Assembly (NCBI RefSeq): GCF_000426725.1
Contig: NZ_AUFX01000012.1
Span: forward strand, 124,001-188,000
Source of the DNA: Sporocytophaga myxococcoides DSM 11118
Lineage (GTDB): Bacteria; Bacteroidota; Bacteroidia; Cytophagales; Cytophagaceae
Reading direction: 5' to 3'
DNA length: 64,000 bases
The notes under the pieces were generated by a model. That model was not told where the DNA came from. It did not search any database and saw only the letters and a list, made by a program, of their open reading frames with translations. The stretch's first letter is position 1. The number at the start of each line of letters is the position of its first letter. This document shows positions 52,570-62,100 of this stretch, in pieces. A program made the translations under genes and the position numbers.

Positions 52570-55383
52570 CTACCTGCTGAGGTATAAGTTCCTTTCAGAA
52601 TAAAGTTTTAAGAAATAGTCGTCCTGCAAATCGTCAATGAAGTAGATTGCTTCACCTGTAGATTTCATTTCCGGACCAAGTTCCTTATTTACATTTGGGA
52701 ATTTGTTGAATGAAAATACAGGTATTTTTATCGCATACCCCTTCTTTTTAGGGTTAAAATTGAAATCTTTAACCTTATTTACACCAAGCATTACCTTCGC
52801 GGCATAATTTACATAAGGCTCATCATAAGCTTTGCAAATAAATGGTACAGTTCTCGAAGCTCTTGGATTTGCCTCAATCACATATACTACTTCATTTTTT
52901 ACAGCAAACTGAATATTTATCAAACCTACAGTATTTAAGGCTATTGCAATTCTTCTTGTATAGTCCTCAATTTGCTTGATTACGTTTTCACTAAGGTTAA
53001 ACGGAGGTAAAACGGAGTGAGAGTCTCCAGAGTGAATTCCTGCAGGTTCAATATGCTCCATTACTCCGATGATGTAAACATCTTCACCGTCGCATATAGC
53101 ATCTGCTTCGGCTTCCAGAGCATTTTCGAGGAAATGGTCAAGGAGTACTCTGTTTTCAGGAATATCTCTCAGGATGTCCACTACATGCTGCTCCAATTCC
53201 TTCTCATTTATGACGATCTTCATGCTTTGACCTCCCAATACATATGATGGTCTCACAAGTAGCGGAAATCCTAGCTCTTTGCTTAATTCAATAGCATCAT
53301 CAGCAGTCTGAATAACACCAAATTTTGGATATGGAATATTGTTTTCTTTCAGAAGAGTAGAGAAACTTCCTCTGTCTTCAGCAAGGTCAAGCGATTGATA
53401 GTTTGTTCCAAGGATTTTTATTCCATAACGCTCAAGTTTTTCCGCAAGCTTCAGTGCAGTTTGTCCTCCAAGCTGAACTATAACACCTTCAGGTTTTTCA
53501 TGCTGAATGATATCATACAAATGTTCCCAGAAAACAGGTTCAAAATATAGTTTGTCAGCAATGTCAAAGTCCGTAGAAACAGTTTCAGGATTACAGTTGA
53601 TCATGATGGTTTCAAAGCCAGCTTCTTTTGCTGCAAGGATTCCATGAACGCATGAATAATCAAATTCAATTCCCTGGCCAATTCTGTTTGGACCAGATCC
53701 TAGAACAATGATTTTTTTCTTATCAGAGCGGACAGATTCGTTTTCTCCTTCAAAAGTTGAGTAATAGTATGGAGTTTTTGCCTCAAACTCTGCAGCGCAG
53801 GTATCTACTACTTTAAATACTCTTTGAATATTGTAATCCGTTCTTTTCTTGTGAACTTCGCTTTCCAGACATTTCAAAAGATGCGCTATTTGTCTGTCTG
53901 CATAGCCTTTTTTCTTTGCAGTAAATAACAGGTCTTTAGAAATATTATCTATTGTGTTTTTTTGAATTTCTTTTTCAAGCATTACAAGCTCCTCAATCTG
54001 ATTCAGGAACCATGGATCTATCTTGGTAAGCTTATGAATGGTTTTAAACGGAATTCCCATAGCGAAAGCATCGCGTACATGGAATATTCTATTCCAGCTA
54101 GGATGCTCAAGGCTTTCAAGAATTTGATCTTGTTTAGTAAGCTCTTTGCCATCTGCTCCAAGTCCATTTCTCTTTATTTCAAGTGACTGACAAGCCTTCT
54201 GAAGTGCTTCCTGGAAGTTTCTTCCAATACCCATAGCTTCTCCAACAGACTTCATCTGTAAACCAAGGTGTCTGTCTGCTCCTTTGAATTTGTCGAAGTT
54301 CCAGCGAGGTATTTTAACGATTACATAGTCAAGTGCAGGTTCGAAATAAGCACTTGTAGTTTTTGTAATAGCGTTGTTTAATTCATCCAGGTTATATCCT
54401 ACTGCAAGTTTAGCGGCTATTTTAGCAATTGGATAACCAGTAGCTTTTGATGCAAGAGCGGATGAACGTGATACCCTTGGGTTGATTTCAATAGCAATCA
54501 CGGATTCGTCTTCTGGATTAACAGAGAACTGTACATTACATCCACCGGCAAACTGACCGATACCATTCATCATTTTGATAGCAAGGTCTCTCAAATGCTG
54601 GTAGGTAGTATCTGCCAGAGTCATTGCTGGAGCTACAGTGATTGAGTCTCCGGTGTGAATTCCCATTGGGTCAAAGTTTTCAATAGAGCAAATGATAATT
54701 ACATTGCCTATGTTATCTCTTAAAAGCTCAAGCTCATATTCTTTCCAGCCCATTATGCTTTGCTCAACAAGAACTTCGTGAATGGGGGAGGCGTGTAATC
54801 CTCTGGTAAGTGCTTCATCAAAATCTTCAGGTCTGTTCACAAAGCCACCACCAGTACCGCCAAGAGTAAAAGAAGGTCTGATTACAAGAGGAAATCCTAT
54901 TTCCTGAGCGATTTCTTTTCCTTCGAGGAAAGACGTTGCGGTTTCTCCTTTGCAGACTCCGACTCCCAGTTCAAGCATTTTAAGCCTGAATTTCTCTCTA
55001 TCCTCAGTGGTCTCAATTGCTTTAATATCAACCCCAATAATTTTTACATTATACTTTTTCCAGATACCTGCTTTGTCACAGTCAATTGCCAGATTAAGCG
55101 CAGTTTGTCCACCCATTGTTGGAAGAACAGCATCAATTTTATGCTTTTCTAAAATTTCAATAATAGATTTTTTCTCAAGTGGCTTTAGATAGACATGGTC
55201 TGCAGTGACCTTATCAGTCATGATTGTAGCCGGGTTGGAATTAATGAGTACGACTTCTATTCCTTCTTCTCTAAGGGACCTGGAGGCCTGGGAACCGGAA
55301 TAGTCAAACTCACAAGCTTGTCCGATAATGATTGGACCGCTACCTATGATCAAGACGGTCTTGATACTATTGTCTCTTGGCAT
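52570..55383 (-). CDS. carB: Carbamoyl-phosphate synthase large subunit without allosteric domain
   Basis: A 937-residue enzyme that makes carbamoyl phosphate for arginine and pyrimidines. Both ATP-grasp halves are complete: IIGSGPIIIGQACEFDYSGS opens the first, and VLGSGPNRIGQGIEFDYS opens the second at about residue 565. The protein ends at LYSERNLYLSR, just after the second ATP-grasp lobe; the MGS-like allosteric domain (about 135 residues in E. coli CarB, for UMP and ornithine) is absent. This is probably a lineage trait rather than a truncation, because the last residues are well conserved and the stop is followed cleanly by the next gene. Confidence 0.95.
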   Translation of the reverse strand: MPRDNSIKTVLIIGSGPIIIGQACEFDYSGSQASRSLREEGIEVVLINSNPATIMTDKVTADHVYLKPLEKKSIIEILEKHKIDAVLPTMGGQTALNLAIDCDKAGIWKKYNVKIIGVDIKAIETTEDREKFRLKMLELGVGVCKGETATSFLEGKEIAQEIGFPLVIRPSFTLGGTGGGFVNRPEDFDEALTRGLHASPIHEVLVEQSIMGWKEYELELLRDNIGNVIIICSIENFDPMGIHTGDSITVAPAMTLADTTYQHLRDLAIKMMNGIGQFAGGCNVQFSVNPEDESVIAIEINPRVSRSSALASKATGYPIAKIAAKLAVGYNLDELNNAITKTTSAYFEPALDYVIVKIPRWNFDKFKGADRHLGLQMKSVGEAMGIGRNFQEALQKACQSLEIKRNGLGADGKELTKQDQILESLEHPSWNRIFHVRDAFAMGIPFKTIHKLTKIDPWFLNQIEELVMLEKEIQKNTIDNISKDLLFTAKKKGYADRQIAHLLKCLESEVHKKRTDYNIQRVFKVVDTCAAEFEAKTPYYYSTFEGENESVRSDKKKIIVLGSGPNRIGQGIEFDYSCVHGILAAKEAGFETIMINCNPETVSTDFDIADKLYFEPVFWEHLYDIIQHEKPEGVIVQLGGQTALKLAEKLERYGIKILGTNYQSLDLAEDRGSFSTLLKENNIPYPKFGVIQTADDAIELSKELGFPLLVRPSYVLGGQSMKIVINEKELEQHVVDILRDIPENRVLLDHFLENALEAEADAICDGEDVYIIGVMEHIEPAGIHSGDSHSVLPPFNLSENVIKQIEDYTRRIAIALNTVGLINIQFAVKNEVVYVIEANPRASRTVPFICKAYDEPYVNYAAKVMLGVNKVKDFNFNPKKKGYAIKIPVFSFNKFPNVNKELGPEMKSTGEAIYFIDDLQDDYFLKLYSERNLYLSR

Positions 55384-55612
55384 TTATGATGGGCGTTTTA
55401 TAAACAAATATTTAAATCTGATACAGAATAGGGAACTCATCGTTCCAAAGGATTTGGAAAATTCCTGGCCGGAATTTCAAAAATCCTACAAATGTATGGC
55501 AAAAAGTGATTAAAGTGAAAGGATGTAAGAGAAATGTGGATATTTAACAGTTTCTTGGAAAAATTAAATTTTGGTTTGGTATTATGTTATGTGTTTTATG
55601 AGTAAAAATTAG

Positions 55613-55620
55613 TATTTTTG
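55613..55620 (+). promoter_or_regulatory. Possible -7 element for the unknown membrane protein gene
   Basis: TATTTTTG fits TAnnTTTG 23 bases before the ATG at 55644, with a TGTG (3 of 4 match) at the -33 distance. Confidence 0.4.
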
Positions 55621-55643
55621 ACTTTTAGTAATATTCTGAGTAA

Positions 55644-56024
55644 ATGTATTCATCCCTATTTTCTACCAGAAATTTTGCCTCTTTAGGTCTAATTTTATTT
55701 ACAGCATTTTTAGCATTTTATTGTATTACCTCTCCAGGAATTCAGCTTAGTGATGACTCAAGAATTGCTGTGAATGCGCTTAATTTTATTTATAAACATG
55801 TGAATCAGTATTTATCGGATAAGGGTAATGAAAATATATTGTTAAAACCTTTAGTAATAAATTTTGCATTTATTTTATTAATCCCATTTCCTTTAAGGAA
55901 TATAAGGGTAATGTTCTCTAAAGATTTCAATATTACAAATGAAATTACAACTCTTTCTAAGTATGTTGGGTATATTTTGTGTCAGCCATTTACGTTGTTA
56001 AATATTAGAAATATAATAAGTTGA
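55644..56024 (+). CDS. Membrane protein of unknown function
   Basis: A 126-residue protein with two hydrophobic stretches (residues about 12-31 and 69-82) and an extended Leu/Ile-rich tail. No family is recognised. It has its own possible promoter element and is very AT-rich even for this window. It lies upstream of an acyltransferase gene but is not clearly in an operon with it. Confidence 0.55.
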   Translation: MYSSLFSTRNFASLGLILFTAFLAFYCITSPGIQLSDDSRIAVNALNFIYKHVNQYLSDKGNENILLKPLVINFAFILLIPFPLRNIRVMFSKDFNITNEITTLSKYVGYILCQPFTLLNIRNIIS

Positions 56025-56127
56025 AAATATGAAATTAAAGATCAGGTTTTCTTAATATGACCGCAATATCAGTTATAAATAGACTATAAATACTAATCAG
56101 AAATTGAATCTTCAAAACAGTTAATCA

Positions 56128-57279
56128 GTGAAAGATAATTTTACTCTCGACCATAACTCATCAAGACTTGCTTATCTTGACAGCTTAAGGGGGCTTGCCG
56201 CTTATAGTGTATTAGTATACCATGTGATAGGGGCACATTGGGGATACTTTAATGAAGCTCATTTATTTTCTATGATTTTTAATGGGTCTGATGCAGTTTC
56301 ATTTTTCTTTGTGCTTAGTGGATTAGTACTTTCTTACAAATACTTCAATTCTCCTAATGCAAAAAATCTGGACTACAAAGAATTTGTTATCTCCAGAGTA
56401 TTTCGAATTTATCCCGCTTTCCTGGTCATGATTTTGGTTTACTATTTTTATAAATACAAAGCCGAATTTAGTTTTGATCTTATCTGGGACACAATATTTC
56501 ACAATAAGTACTTTCTATATGAAGAGGCTTCATTGTTGAGAATGAAAACGGACCTCTTTCTACCGGATTGGACTTTAGGGGTTGAAATTGCAATGTCCGT
56601 TTTGGTGCCGGTATTAATATTAGTTCTAAAGAATGATCGTAAGATGTTTCTTATGCTTATCCCGGTATTTTTTATACTGAATAAGTATTTCAGCATTTTC
56701 ATTTTTCATTTTGCTCTAGGTGTATTAATAGCTTACTACTTTCCAAAAATTCAGTCCTATGACTTTAAAAAATCAAAATGGTATACTTTCCGCTATATTT
56801 TATATGTAGGAATTTTTCTTATGTATGGAATTAGACATTTATCCAGAATTCATCCTTTTGGCCCAACCTATGATTATATCTCCGGAAGTTTAATTGGCCT
56901 CGATTTCTTCCACATTACAGGACTTGCTTCTGCTTTGATAATTGTGTTAATAATCAACAACATTAGATTACAGAACGCACTTTGTGTTGCACCTTTAAGA
57001 TTTCTTGGAAAAATCTCATATGGTGTATATCTGATCCACTGGTTTGTAATAGGTAATCTTTTGATGGAAAATTTTGACATGTTCCTAAAGTTTTTTGGAA
57101 GTGAATTAAGAACTTTAGTTGGGTTTATTATAATGGCCTCAGTTGTAACTATTGTCCTGGCTACTGTCTTGTATAAATTGGTTGAAGAGCCTGCAATTAA
57201 TGCTGGCAGAAGATTTATACAAAATTTAAGGGAGAAAGGAACATCGACAGAAACAGAGTTGCTAGCGGAAACAAAATAA
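56128..57279 (+). CDS. Membrane acyltransferase (acyltransferase 3 / OafA type)
   Basis: A 383-residue, ten-segment membrane protein. The family start LDSLRGLAAYSVLVYHV is at residues 17-33 and SRVFRIYPAFLVM follows near residue 89. These proteins transfer acetyl or other acyl groups to surface sugars or peptidoglycan. The start is GTG; a terminator follows. The acceptor cannot be named. Confidence 0.9.
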   Translation: MKDNFTLDHNSSRLAYLDSLRGLAAYSVLVYHVIGAHWGYFNEAHLFSMIFNGSDAVSFFFVLSGLVLSYKYFNSPNAKNLDYKEFVISRVFRIYPAFLVMILVYYFYKYKAEFSFDLIWDTIFHNKYFLYEEASLLRMKTDLFLPDWTLGVEIAMSVLVPVLILVLKNDRKMFLMLIPVFFILNKYFSIFIFHFALGVLIAYYFPKIQSYDFKKSKWYTFRYILYVGIFLMYGIRHLSRIHPFGPTYDYISGSLIGLDFFHITGLASALIIVLIINNIRLQNALCVAPLRFLGKISYGVYLIHWFVIGNLLMENFDMFLKFFGSELRTLVGFIIMASVVTIVLATVLYKLVEEPAINAGRRFIQNLREKGTSTETELLAETK

Positions 57280-57298
57280 ATAGGCGTTAAATATTTTG

Positions 57299-57347
57299 CA
57301 GGAATAAATGTTACAACTGAATTGGATGCATTTATTCCTGTTTTTTT
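57299..57347 (+). terminator. Intrinsic terminator after the acyltransferase gene
   Basis: CAGGAATAAATG (57299-57310) pairs perfectly with CATTTATTCCTG (57329-57340), followed by TTTTTTT. Confidence 0.85.
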
Positions 57348-57429
57348 AATATCACTTATTTTTTTCTTAAATTTTTCTCAAAGTTCTTGTTCAAGTAAAA
57401 AAAGATTAAAAATTAGTTATCAAATATTT

Positions 57430-57437
57430 TAAATTTG
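57430..57437 (+). promoter_or_regulatory. Possible -7 element of tpiA promoter
   Basis: TAAATTTG fits TAnnTTTG, 32 bases before the tpiA ATG; no clear -33 element. Confidence 0.35.
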
Positions 57438-57469
57438 TCTTTTGTGTCAATTTTAATATCAAAAGGATA

Positions 57470-58228
57470 ATGAGAAAAAAAATAGTTGCCGGAAACTGGA
57501 AAATGAATAAAACTTTAGAAGAGGGCTTGAAGCTAGCTTCTGAAGTTGTTAATATGGTTAAAGATGAAGTGAAATCTGATGCTGGCATTGTGTTATGCCC
57601 TCCTTTTATAGAGCTTCATGCAGTAAGCAAAATAGTTGAAGGAAGCAAGGTTAGTCTTGGTGCACAGAATTGCCATTCTAAAGCTTCCGGAGCATTTACT
57701 GGTGAAGTTTCAGTAGAAATGTTGAAATCTGTGGGCACTGGATATGTGATCTTAGGACACAGCGAAAGAAGAGAATATTTTAATGAATCTAATCAGTTCT
57801 TGACTGAAAAAGTAAATATATCTCTTCAGAATGGCCTTACTCCAATATTTTGCTGTGGTGAAACGTTAAGCCAAAGAGAAAAAGGTGTCCACCTGGATTT
57901 CGTTAAAAGCCAGCTAACAGAAAGTCTTTTCCATCTTCCGGAATCTGAATTTCTAAAAGTGGTTATTGCATACGAACCGATTTGGGCAATAGGCACAGGC
58001 GTTACAGCTACTACAGCTCAGGCTCAGGAAATGCATGCAATTATCAGAGATCATATCAAATCAAAATATGGAGCTAAAGTAGCAGATGCCACTACAATTC
58101 TATATGGTGGAAGCTGTAAACCTGACAATGCCAAAGAATTGTTCGCATGTCCGGATGTTGACGGTGGATTGATAGGCGGAGCAAGTTTGAAAGCAAGAGA
58201 TTTCGTTGATATTGTTAAATCATTCTAA
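57470..58228 (+). CDS. tpiA: Triosephosphate isomerase
   Basis: A 252-residue TIM-barrel enzyme of glycolysis. The catalytic Lys11 is in AGNWKMN, the His in GHSERRE and the Glu in AYEPIWAIGTG; GLIGGASL ends the phosphate loop. Length is normal. A long hairpin terminator separates it from prmA. Confidence 0.97.
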   Translation: MRKKIVAGNWKMNKTLEEGLKLASEVVNMVKDEVKSDAGIVLCPPFIELHAVSKIVEGSKVSLGAQNCHSKASGAFTGEVSVEMLKSVGTGYVILGHSERREYFNESNQFLTEKVNISLQNGLTPIFCCGETLSQREKGVHLDFVKSQLTESLFHLPESEFLKVVIAYEPIWAIGTGVTATTAQAQEMHAIIRDHIKSKYGAKVADATTILYGGSCKPDNAKELFACPDVDGGLIGGASLKARDFVDIVKSF

Positions 58229-58238
58229 AACAATTAAT

Positions 58239-58301
58239 AAAAGGCTGGGTTGGTAGTATTCTCGGATTAAGAAGTCCGAATATTAGTAGTCCAGCCTTTT
58301 T
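58239..58301 (+). terminator. Long hairpin terminator after tpiA
   Basis: AAAAGGCTGG (58239-58248) pairs with CCAGCCTTTT (58291-58300), with a weaker inner stem of TAGTATTCTCGGA and TCCGAATATTA, and a T-run after it. Confidence 0.75.
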
Positions 58302-58338
58302 AAATAATTTAAATATTTAGTATTTTAAATAGTTTATT

Positions 58339-59166
58339 TTGGACTTTCTTCAAATAATAATTCCAGCGTCAGAGGAAATAAAGGAGATGCTGATTGCTGA
58401 ACTCGATTTTTTGGGTTTTGATTCCTTTCAGGAAACCGAAGAAGGAGTCGAAGCATATGTACAAGATGATCTTTTTCAAGAAGAACAATTGAAAGAGGTT
58501 TTATGCAGATATCAGGATTCTCCAGCTTATACAGTATCTAAACTTGAAAAAAAGAACTGGAATGAAGAATGGGAGAAAAACTTTGATCCGGTCAGAATTG
58601 AAGATCAGGTGCTCATCAGGGCATCATTTCATCACCCTGATAAGAATTTTCCGTATGAAATCCTGATCAATCCCAAAATGGCATTTGGTACAGGTCATCA
58701 TGAAACTACCTCTTTAATGATCAAAGCTCAATTAGGACTTGATCATCAGGGAAAAACGATACTGGATGCAGGTGCAGGAACTGGAGTATTGGGTATATTT
58801 GCCGGAATGCTTGGCGCAAAAGAAATTACAGCAACAGATATTGATGAGTGGGCATTTTCCAATATGATTGAAAATGCAGAAATCAATAATATACCTAATA
58901 TGAAATGTTTGCAGGGAACTATGGCAGAACTGAATCTTGCCAAAAATAAATATGAAATTATCCTGGCCAATATTAACAAGAACGTTTTGCTGGATGAAAT
59001 CAAACTGTATGCATTGGCTTTAAATAAATCCGGATATCTGCTATTAAGCGGATTTTATACAGAAGATATTGAAGATATTAAATCAGAAGCATTAAACAGG
59101 GGCTTAAAATTCGAAAAGAGTTTTCAGAAAAATAACTGGGCATGCTTAATGTTTCAAAATTCCTGA
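58339..59166 (+). CDS. prmA: Ribosomal protein L11 methyltransferase
   Basis: A 275-residue methyltransferase that methylates ribosomal protein L11. The C-terminal class I fold has the AFGTGHHETTSLMI and LDAGAGTGVLGIFAG motifs and LANINKNVLL, typical of PrmA. The start is TTG at 58339. The giant exported protein gene begins 11 bases after its stop, suggesting a common transcript. Confidence 0.93.
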   Translation: MDFLQIIIPASEEIKEMLIAELDFLGFDSFQETEEGVEAYVQDDLFQEEQLKEVLCRYQDSPAYTVSKLEKKNWNEEWEKNFDPVRIEDQVLIRASFHHPDKNFPYEILINPKMAFGTGHHETTSLMIKAQLGLDHQGKTILDAGAGTGVLGIFAGMLGAKEITATDIDEWAFSNMIENAEINNIPNMKCLQGTMAELNLAKNKYEIILANINKNVLLDEIKLYALALNKSGYLLLSGFYTEDIEDIKSEALNRGLKFEKSFQKNNWACLMFQNS

Positions 59167-59177
59167 GAGAAATTACC

Positions 59178-62100
59178 ATGATGAGGCTTAAATTTTACCT
59201 TATTTTTTTAATTGTTGCGCTTCCTCTTTTTTGCAGGGCGCAGTATAAACTTGCATCTGATCCTGCACAATTTGTAGTGGACGTGAGTACAATGCTCAAT
59301 ACTACCAACAATCAGAGTGCTGTACTTGTAGCCTCAAATTTTAACTCTTCATGGTCAGGATTTTCGGAAGATCAGAAGAAAAAAATTATAGAAACCTGCC
59401 AGAAAATGTTGAAATCCAAAAAATTAAGGACAAATCCTAATTTTTCGGATTTCTTTGCGACTTTGGTCGCATCCAAAAATGCAAATCTCTCTGCTTCCAA
59501 TCTTGATACACTTTTAGCAATCACTCAGTATGCCGTAGAAAAATATGATGGACAGAAATTAAATACATATTTTTCTACAATAAGATTGGTTGTGGAAAAG
59601 GGAATGGTTTATTCTTCCGGATATAACAGACTTTATTTTAAAGGAGGGTCCTATAACTTTAGAATGGTAAAAGCGAAGGAGGAAGCTTCTGTAATAGATC
59701 AATTTGACCAGCAACTTGCAAAAGAAGATCAGCAGGACCAGTCCCAAACCCAAACAGCCGACGAGGGCTGGGGCAATGCCAAGGACATGGATAAGAAGAA
59801 AAATGAGTTTTTTAGTGATTGGGATAATCCGCAAGCAGAAGAAAATAGTTGGGGAACGATGGAGGAAAACCAGCCCAAGCAGGAAGAACAAAATATCTAT
59901 AATATTGGCTATGTTCCCGCACCACAACCGCCGATAGATGGAGCTGTCATCGAATTTAAAGATGTTGAATTTACATTTGTGACAGCCTCCGATAGCACGT
60001 CGCTTAAAGGTACAAGCGGAAGCCTTATGCTGAAAAATAATCTATTTGTTGGTAAAGGTGGAAAATTTGACTGGACTATGGCTGGTTTTGGACCAGATGA
60101 AATAACTGCTGAATTAAAAGATTACAACTTTCCTGTTAAATCTACCAAGTTAGTTTGTGAGAGCGCCGTTCTGACTTATCCTGCCAAAACAGATGCTAAG
60201 GTTGAAGGTATTTTTGAGTTCAACAGTAAAAAGCACAAGAACTTTGAAGATTGTCAATATCCAAGATTCAAATCATATGAAAGTAATATTGACATCAAAG
60301 GACTGGGTGAAAATATAAAGTATCATGGCGGTTTGTCTCTTGCCGGGAGAAGAATGTATAGCTCCTCTGTTGACGAAGGAACAGCATCTATAGAAATTCT
60401 TCATGAGGGGAAAACTAAGATCAAATCCGTCTCTCCTAGATTTACAATGACAGATTCTACGATCACCTCAGATGTTTCTGGTATTGTCTTGTATCAGACT
60501 GAAACAGACTCAATCTTTCACCCGGGTGGTAGTTTAAAATATAATAAAAACAGCGCAACTGTTCGTATCACAAAGCCAAATGGTTATAGGCATTCTCCTT
60601 TTCTTGACAGTTACCACAAAATAGAAATTGTAGCTGATGCACTTTCCTGGAACCTTGCAGGATCTCAAATTGATTTTAATATCACTAACGGAAGAGATCA
60701 GATCCCTGCACTATTTGAATCGGAGGAATATTTTAGTGGAGACAAATATTCAGGAATGCAGGGGATGTACAAATTTCATCCTCTTCAAATGATCGTGGCT
60801 CATGCAGACAAAACAAAGTCTGACGTGATGTTTGCGGAGGACGTTGCAAAGGCTTATAAAATTGAACCGCTTACTGTAAGAGGAGCAATGGTTCAGTTAA
60901 TGAAAACCGGATTTATTGACTATAGTGTGAAATCTGGTGAAATCAAATTGAGAAGAAAAGCCAGGCACTATGTACTTTCGCGCAGAGACAAAAAGGATTA
61001 TGATAACATTACCTTCGTTTCCATCAGCCCGGGTGGTGCGAATGCTACTTTGGACCTTAGTACTAATGAACTCCTAGTAAGAGGGGTGGATAAAATTTAT
61101 ATCAGTGACTCACTTAATGTAAACTTTGTTCCTGACAAAAGGGAGCTCAAAATTTTGAAAAACCGTGACTTCTCTTTCCACGGAAAAATAAATACACAGA
61201 ATTTTCAGTTCATTGGAAATGATTTCAACTTTGTTTATGACAGCTTCCTGGTACACTTAAAAACAATTGACCAGATAAGACTTGCTGTGGAATCTAAAGA
61301 AAAGACAGAAAAGGGAAAGGCAAGAGTCCTTGGCAATGAATTGAGGTATTCATCCGGAACACTTTATATCAATAAGCCAGATAATAAATCAGGAAGAAAG
61401 AGAATTCCGGCTTACCCTATTTTTGATGCAACATCTGGCGCAACCGTGTTTTTTGATAAACCAACAATAGCCAACGGTGCTTACGATACCACTATTAAGT
61501 TTAAAATCCCACCATTTAAAATCGACAGCTTAAGTAGTGATGACCCCCAGGCCATTGGTTTTGATGGAAGTTTTGAAACCGGTGGAATTTTCCCTGAGTT
61601 TAAAGAAAAACTCATTGTAATGCCTGATTATTCCCTGGGTTTTGTTCACGAAGTTCCCAAAAATGGTTATCAGCTGTATACCGGAACAGGAACATACTAC
61701 AACAAAATATCTCTTGATAATAAAGGTATTCGTGGAGAGGGAGATATTAACTATTTAAATGCGGTTCTAAAATCAAAGGACTTTGCATTTTTCAAAGACT
61801 CGGTGCTCACAGAGGGAACATCAGTCGTCAATAAAGAAGGTACCTGCGCTCAGGCTTCATCTCAGGATGTTCATTACCCTGACATGATGGTCAATGATTA
61901 CAGACTTAAATGGTTGCCAAAGGCAGACAGTATGTTCATATCTAATGCAAAAGAGCCTATCAAATTTTATAAAAGCACAGGAGATATGCATGGTACTGCC
62001 ATTCTTACTAAGAATGGGATGTTTGGAAAAGGAGTGCTTATCACCAGAGGTTCGGAATCTGAATCACCTAAATTCCATTTTGAGCAAACTAGATTTGCAG

